NCBI GenBank assembly: GCA_025084515.1
Contig: JAJAGP010001693.1
Coordinates: 104,335 to 168,334 of the forward strand
Direction: 5' to 3'
Source of the DNA: Ancistrus triradiatus
Lineage: Eukaryota > Chordata > Actinopteri > Siluriformes > Loricariidae
DNA length: 64,000 nucleotides
Part shown: positions 58,085-64,000 of the stretch, in pieces
Numbering within the stretch: position 1 is the first letter of the stretch
How the letters are laid out: every line of letters starts with the position of its first letter
Made by a program: the position numbers and the translations under genes
Notes under the pieces: generated by a model
Database searches by the model: none
What the model saw: the letters and a program-made list of their open reading frames with translations, nothing else
Told to the model about the DNA's origin: nothing

Positions 58085-59339
58085 CAGTGGGGCAAAAAAG
58101 TATTTAGTCAGCCACTGATTGTGCAAGGTCTCCTACTTAGAAAGACCAGAGAGGTCTGTAATTTTCATCATAGGTACACTTCAACTATGAGAAACAAAAT
58201 GAGAAAAAAATCCAGGAAATCACATTGTAAGATTTTTAAAGAATTTAATTGTAAATTATGGTGGAAAATAAGTATTTGGACAATAACAAAAGTGCAGCTC
58301 AAAACTTTGTAACATAACCTTTGTTGGCAATGACAGAGGTCAAACGTTTCCTGTAAGTCTTCACCAGGTTTGCACACAACATTGTAGTTGGTATTTTGGC
58401 CCATTCCTCCATGCAGAGCTCCTCTTGAGCAGTGATGTTTTGGGGGCTACTACTTCCTCCAAACACAATGATTTTTGAGTTTTTTAACCAAAAGTTCTAA
58501 GTTTTTGTTTTCATCTGACCGCATGATATTCTCCCAGTCCTCTTCTCTGGATCATCCATATGCTCTCTCAGACAGGCCTGGGACATGTACTGGCTTAAGC
58601 AGCGTGAAACACGCCTGGCACAGCAGGATCTGAGTCCCCTCTCGCGTAGTGTGTTACTGATGGTAGCCTTTGTTCCTACTTTTGGTCCCGCTCTCTGCAG
58701 GTCATTCATTCAGATCCCTCCGTGTAGTTCTGGGGATTTTTGCTCCCCCTTCTCATGATTTCATTTTGACCCCACTGGATGAGATCTTGCGTGGGGCCCC
58801 AGATCGAGGGAGATTATCAATGGTCTTGTATGTCTTCCATTTTTTTACAATTGTTCCCACAGTTGATTTATTCACACCAACCTGCTTGCCTATTGTAGAT
58901 TCACTCTTCCCAGCCTGGTGCAGGTCTACAATTTTCTTCCTGGTGTCCTTCGACAGCTCTTTGGTTTTGGCCATGGTTGATTTTGGAGTCTGACTGTTTG
59001 AGGCTGTGGACAGGTGTCTTTTATACAGATAACGAGGTCAAACAGGTGCCATTAATACAGGTAACGAGTGGAGGACAGAGGAGCTTCTTAAAGAAGTTGT
59101 TACAGGTTTGTGAGAGCCAGAATTCTTGCTTATTTGTGGGTGACCAAATACTTATTTTCCACCATAATTTACAATTAAATTCTTTAAAAATCCTACAATG
59201 TGATTTCTTGTTTTTTTTTGTCATTTTGTCTCTCGTAGTTGAAGTGTACCTATGATGAAAATTACAGACCTCTCTTATTTTTCTCTAAGTAGGAGAACTT
59301 GCACAATCAGTGGCTGACTAAATAGTTTTTGCCCCACTG
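58085..59339 (-). mobile_element. Tc1-like transposon copy, catalytic core deleted
   Basis: The ends are CAGTGGGGCAAAAAAGTATT and, inverted, CAGTGGGGCAAAAACTATTT. TA precedes the left end (58083-58084) and the right end has lost it. The same family as 10326-11475. Compared with that copy, about 390 bases of the catalytic region are missing near 58440. Confidence 0.9.
58497..58974 (-). pseudogene. Tc1 transposase remnant (N-terminal half)
   Basis: The frame at 58753-58974 gives MAKTKELSKDTRKKIVDLHQ, then GVNKSTVGTIVKKWK and NLPRSGAPRKISS: the paired helix-turn-helix domain with its GRPR-type linker. A second frame (58497-58709) continues MNDLQRAGPKVGTKATISNT and a decayed stretch to MDDPEKRTGRIS. 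The DDE region is deleted. Confidence 0.88.
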
Positions 59340-59535
59340 TTTTAGTCTTGATGTAACCTTGTGTGTGTCGCTGAAATGGCCACTGATGCTGACAGCGACG
59401 TTAAATAAACCAAATAAACAAACAAACAAACAAACAACATCAGCCTGTTTTCAGATTTACACAAAGTACAAGGTGCCCAGGTGTTATCCACATTACATCA
59501 ATTCACCGTGAACGCTGTGGGTGACTCGACAAACA

Positions 59536-59898
59536 TTTATTCATTCACTTTCTTATCCGCTTAATCCTGATCAAGGTCACAGGAGAGCCGGTGCCTAGCC
59601 TGCAGCATAGGGTGCAAGGCTGGAACAAGCCTAGAGAGAGCAGCAGTTAATCGTAGGGCACATACACTCACACTATCATACACTAGGGCCACTTTAGAGA
59701 CCCCAATTAAGTTAACACACGTCTTTGGACTGCAGGAGGAAACTGGAGTACCCGGAGTAAACCCGCATTGGACATGGGGAGGACATGCAAACTCTGCACA
59801 GAAAGGACCAAGACCGCACCATCTGGGAATTGTACCTAGGTGACCTTGACCTTCTCGCTGTGGGGCAACAGTGCTACCCATCGAGCCACGTGCCACCC
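59536..59898 (-). mobile_element. DANA/Mermaid-like SINE, copy 3
   Basis: Same structure as 19656-20005: tail CACTTTCTTATCCGCTTAAT, body CCTGCAGTCCAAAGACG-like on the minus strand, and GTGGGTAGCACTG-type tRNA head ending near 59898. Confidence 0.82.
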
Positions 59899-60129
59899 AC
59901 ATGACAGACATCATTGTAGTAGTTAAGAATGTTAAAGTGGGACTTTTTAGACACCCAGTAATTCATAGTGTTTCAGGATATACTGCATAATTCACCAGTA
60001 TCTAAGTGTAGCTATATTTTATACTGCCACTGTACATATGGTATACCTTTATACTACATACAACAGCAACATATACTGTATCCTTTGTAGTGCACCAATA
60101 CTGCAGTCTATGTATATTTATATTTAGTC

Positions 60130-60235
60130 GTAGCTGATGATTTGCAACTGATACGGTCTTGCAATCCAAGCAATTGTGGGATAAAAACCCAACATTGGCA
60201 ACTTGGCAGACGTGAGACTTGAAACATGGTGCAGT
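60130..60235 (-). repeat. V-SINE fragment
   Basis: TGCAATCCAAGCAATTGTGG and AACCCAACATTGGCAACTTG match the V-SINE body in reverse. Both ends are lost. Confidence 0.7.
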
Positions 60236-60239
60236 ACAG

Positions 60240-61615
60240 GTATGTGTCATTTAATGACCACATTACCCTCGGTGAAACAGGTCATTGACCAAAGTGGACA
60301 TCAACTGGACATTATTTTAGTCAAATAGTCTTTTTATTCTACTGTAATGTAAATATAAAGGGTATTCTCACAAGGAAACTGCATGGAATGATACGTAAAT
60401 TTGTCAAAGATACCGCTGTAAACACTCGTGATTGAGGAGTGATTAAAACATCCAATACGTTTACAGTGATGGTCAGTAAAGAAGCACATGTAATTTGTTA
60501 CTATACTCCTGAGACCTTGCGTCCACATATGAGGACATGACGTTTTGGGTTTGCTACACCTCATACTACATTCTGCTTAACTCAGTCCTCATTTGTAGAC
60601 ACTCTTGAGCATTTCGCAAAAACAAAAATATCTCCTGTTCAAAGATGGTGCTCAGTTTTTATACATAAAAAAATCAGAGCTCCGAGAAGGGTAAGGGGGT
60701 TGCAAGAGGTTAAGTCATTTTATTGTGTATCTTTACTGAAGTATCTCCATTTTGGGTGACTTTTCACTTTAACTCCACTACATTCTGCAAAATATGTCAT
60801 TCCTTTTACTTATGTGTGCCTAAAAACTTAACATATAGAAATGAAAGAAGCAAGTATCAAGCATGCCAATAATGGTATAATCACACACCGTGTTCTGAAT
60901 TAGTTTTGAACTCTTGGATTAATTAATGACATTCTGTTAAGATTGGTGTACCAAGAGTGACACTAGAGTCTTTCCACCTAAAATTAGTTCATTAAAACCA
61001 AGAGTCTTGTTAAAAAAATTATAACAGGACATTAGAGCCATAATAAATCATGGTACTTTTACTTTCGATACTAAAGTACATTTGAAGGAAAATACTTTTG
61101 TACTTTTACACAAGTGGAGCTCTAAAGGGAGGATTTCTACTTTTACTGGAATAATATTTTGCCTTAGGTATCTCTACTTTGACTCGAGTACATGGTGTGT
61201 TTAATTCGTCCACCGCTGTACTTTTGTTTGATGAAAGCCAAAAATGCAGTGACAGACAATATTACAAACAAAGCCGAAGACGAGCCAGATGCAACAGTGA
61301 CTCAGAGAAAGAATGTGAACCAGATTATATAGTAATAGGTTAGTGAGAATATACAGATAGTGGGGACAAACACAGGAGTACTACTCAATAGGACATCACA
61401 TACGCTTACGAATGCCATTTACGGAATTCCGCTCTTAAACTCCCACCTCTGCTCATGGATCTGCAGCATTGATTGGCTGTTTATGATAGCAACATTTGGA
61501 GCTAAAAGTTGATTTCCTATTATAATTTATCATAATTGTTAAGACCTCAATTATTAAAGTGAATGGACATTAATCGAGTTGTCACTAAACGGTGCTTATC
61601 TTTATGTAGTTTCTA
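60240..61615. other. Intergenic, nothing recognised
   Basis: No gene. Open frames are short and without recognisable domains. Confidence 0.4.
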
Positions 61616-61617
61616 AG

Positions 61618-61662
61618 TCCTGCCATAGTCCAGTACCTTAACAGCTAGGCTGCCACAGTCAC
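61618..61662 (-). repeat. V-SINE head fragment
   Basis: CATAGTCCAGTACCTTAACA and GCTAGGCTGCCACAGTC are the reverse complement of the V-SINE A-box region. Confidence 0.7.
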
Positions 61663-61854
61663 AGTATATACCAAAGCGTCCTGTTTTACCCTTGCTTTCC
61701 CTGATCGGGGACACAGGAGGATGCACACAACCTCTAGTATATATAATATATACTCTGTAACATATACTGCACCAGTATCCAGTATATTGTACTGTACATG
61801 CACATTCTGCACTCTACACTACATACTGCACATCTCATCTCCACTGGTGTACTT

Positions 61855-61876
61855 ATATATATATATATATATATAT
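61855..61876. repeat. (TA)n microsatellite
   Basis: A short pure TA run within TATACTG-rich sequence (61735-62050). Confidence 0.85.
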
Positions 61877-62061
61877 GTAAAATGTATACTACATACTGCT
61901 GTATATACTGTATACTAAATAAATGTACCAGCGCATGGTTACACATTATACTGCACAATTACATACCAGCATATGCAGTATACTTTATTATTATTACTGT
62001 ATACTGCATTAGTATATTATTATGAACTGTATCAGTACTTAATGTATTCTGAATACTGCCC

Positions 62062-63240
62062 AGTAGTGTTGTAGTCTAGATCGCTAGGGCCATGTCCAAG
62101 CCAAGTCCAAGACCAGGAAACATCTAGTGAGAGTCAAGACCAAAATTTTAGTAGTCGTGTCTGAGTCAAGAGGCCGAGACCAGATTAAGATTTTTTTTTT
62201 ATCATACAAGAATAAAAAGAATAATCCACTTTACATTCATTATCATTCATTATACATGATATATACTCACCGGACAAAAAAATTTGTCACCTGTGACTGA
62301 AAGGTACCTGTTAGCACCTCTATAAGCATGAATAACAGCTGCATTTTGATTTCGCATGGACTGGACAAGTGTCTGGATGTAGGTGACATCAATGTTCAGC
62401 CACTCTGACATCAAAGAATTGCTTTCATGGATGCCTACCCTGGTGTCTTACTTATTCCAGGTAGTCTCACAGATTTTCAAAAGGATTCACATCTGTGCCT
62501 GCTCCTGAATGTTCTTTCACACTATGGCCTTTGGCATGCCCAAATGCAATCATTAACATCTGCTTTGCGACTCATTTTCCACACATCGAACAAAAGATTC
62601 ACTGCACTGTAATATCTCTGCTCAATCTGTGAATCCTGCCACACACCTCACAGGTATTTATAGCCTGATCACCTTTGTGCAATGTCATCTGCAGAAGCCT
62701 GAAGTTAATACCTCCCTAAACTTGCAAGGTGACAATTTTTTCGTTTTGGAGTATATATTAATACAATATTATATTTCATCATATATTTTGTAAAATATTA
62801 CATTAAATAATACTGTATATACTGTAGACTAAAAGCTAAAAGATTATTAATTATTTTTATATTATAGTCTTAGTCAAACTAAGGCAATGTAACTTTTGGA
62901 AGCAAATTATGGTGACGATTCAGTCAACTGAATATAGCAACAATATCCGTTATATCTATTTTTATTATTAAATGTGAAAACATCATATTAACATTTCAAC
63001 CTGCCCTCAAACAAAATACTATCCTAAACTATACGTACTAAGTAAAGCGAGCAGGTGAAAATGCATGCTTACAATCTTAATGTCAGACAAAACATGTTTA
63101 TTGATTGGATGCTGAGCAAGAAGAGCAGGAACTTGTTTGTCCCTGTTGGCCAATCAGAGTGCAGATTTTATTTAGGCAAGTAGATAAAGGACTGATTTAT
63201 TCTTTTAGAATGGATTGTTGATATTCAACAATGATAGAAA
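62062..63240 (+). repeat. Long dispersed repeat R1, copy 3, with nested insertion
   Basis: Starts TAGTGTTGTAGTCTAGATCG and shares its body (62870-63240) with copies 1 and 2, including GATTTTATTTAGGCAAG and TGGATTGTTGATATTCAACA. A Tc1-like MITE is inserted at about 62264-62757. Confidence 0.7.
62264..62757. mobile_element. Tc1/mariner-like MITE nested in R1
   Basis: The left end TATACTCACCGGACAAAAAA and the right end (inverted: TATACTCCAAAACGAAAAAA) are complementary in pattern. Both continue into TTGTCACCT. The interior keeps antisense traces of a Tc1-type gene but no usable frame. Confidence 0.7.
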
Positions 63241-63835
63241 AAAAGACCTCAGACGGATAAGCAGGGATAAACCATTTATTAGCTGATGTATAATATGGTA
63301 CTGTCTTCCTTACATCATAGTGATACATTATCATTATAGGATAAGTTATCTGTGTTTTATATATATATATATATATATATAAAATCTTGTCTAATGCACT
63401 GTATAAATTCATTTTAAGAAAAACTGTGTAATATTAATATTAGTATGCTAATTCATAAAACAGACAGCCTTTCACTACACCAGAGCTTTATGACATTACA
63501 TTTACTGAACAAATGAAGTGCATAGCAACGGACAGTTTTTAACCAGCCTGTCCCATTATGCGTCATGGAACAGAAGGGAGGACTTGTAGTAGATGACAAT
63601 GACAGCTGTGTTTGTCTTTCCTGTGAAGCCTAATCGCATGCAAAATTCACACAAAATCGAATAAATCAAAATGATGTGGGTGGATTTTATTAGAATAATG
63701 ACTCATAAGAAACATCTACCAACGCTAACCCCAGCAATAACTCTACCCTTAAACATACATAGTTATTGGTCCATAAAACTGGTGCTGACTTTGAGTTATT
63801 GTTAGGACAACTGGTAGTCGTGTGCTCCTGTTATG

Positions 63836-63935
63836 TACAACCGCAAATCGTAAAAAGTTGGGACAGTATGGAAAATTAAAAACACACACAGTGTTTCTTA
63901 CATTTACTTTTATTTCATTGCAGACAGTATGAACC
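63836..63935. repeat. Dispersed fish repeat fragment
   Basis: AAAAAGTTGGGACAGTATGG followed by AAATTAAAAAC is a word string I recognise as a common fish repeat. The class is not certain. Confidence 0.45.
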
Positions 63936-63939
63936 TGAG

Positions 63940-64000
63940 ATACAGTCGTATGAAAAAGTTTGGGCACCCCTGATAATTTTCATGATTTTTCTTTATAAAT
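63940..64000 (+). mobile_element. Tc1-like transposon left end, cut by window edge
   Basis: TACAGTCGTATGAAAAAGTT then TGGGCACCCCTGATAATTTT is a Tc1-type terminal repeat beginning after TA. The rest lies outside the window. Confidence 0.7.

Noticed and set aside
1..64000. CRISPR array, phage, operon or bacterial defence system
   Set aside because: No regularly spaced identical repeats and no prokaryotic gene organisation; the window is clearly eukaryotic.

Overview
This is a stretch of animal nuclear DNA, almost certainly from a teleost fish. It is AT-rich, intron-rich and packed with fish-type transposon debris: Tc1/mariner, pogo/Tigger-like and hAT elements, tRNA-derived V-SINEs and DANA/Mermaid-like SINEs. 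The transposon mix would fit an ostariophysan such as a catfish, but the window alone cannot fix the species.

I can support one protein-coding gene, olfm1 (noelin-1 / pancortin / olfactomedin 1), on the minus strand from 57182 to 21036. All its coding exons are present and every junction obeys GT-AG. There are two alternative first exons: B at 57117-57182 and A at 45771-45920. They are followed by shared exons 2 (41803-41952), 3 (41490-41645), 4 (40048-40267), 5 (29314-29420) and 6 (21036-21704). Splicing A gives a 483-residue AMZ-type noelin (human AMZ has 485); splicing B gives 455 residues. The two-residue deficit lies at the extreme C-terminus: the SDEL tail known from mammalian OLFM1 is interrupted by a stop, and the protein ends R-S-E. 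Each first exon sits in CpG-rich DNA, consistent with two promoters.

Layout: 1-20940 is intergenic DNA 3' of olfm1 and mostly transposon relics, including a three-level nest at 16891-20937 that ends only about 100 bases past the olfm1 stop codon. 21036-29420 holds exons 6 and 5 around a 7.6 kb intron. 29421-40047 is a 10.6 kb intron with SINEs, Tc1 remnants and a hAT element with a perfect 8-bp target duplication. 40048-41952 is the compact coiled-coil exon cluster (4, 3, 2). 41953-45770 is the A-specific intron, with another hAT element and a degenerate tandem repeat. 45771-57116 lies between the two first exons and holds SINEs, a large ATT/AAT microsatellite, a second diffuse repeat array and CTCF-like motifs. 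57183-64000 is upstream of promoter B, with further transposons and no recognisable gene.

I found no rRNA, tRNA gene, CRISPR array, operon or prokaryotic system. Short open frames outside the olfm1 exons are either decayed transposases or chance. The most unusual points are the interrupted SDEL tail, an almost perfect 59-nt-arm hairpin inside a hAT element, a SINE copy carrying the same transposon flank as another SINE copy 19 kb away, and local repeat arrays beside both alternative first exons.
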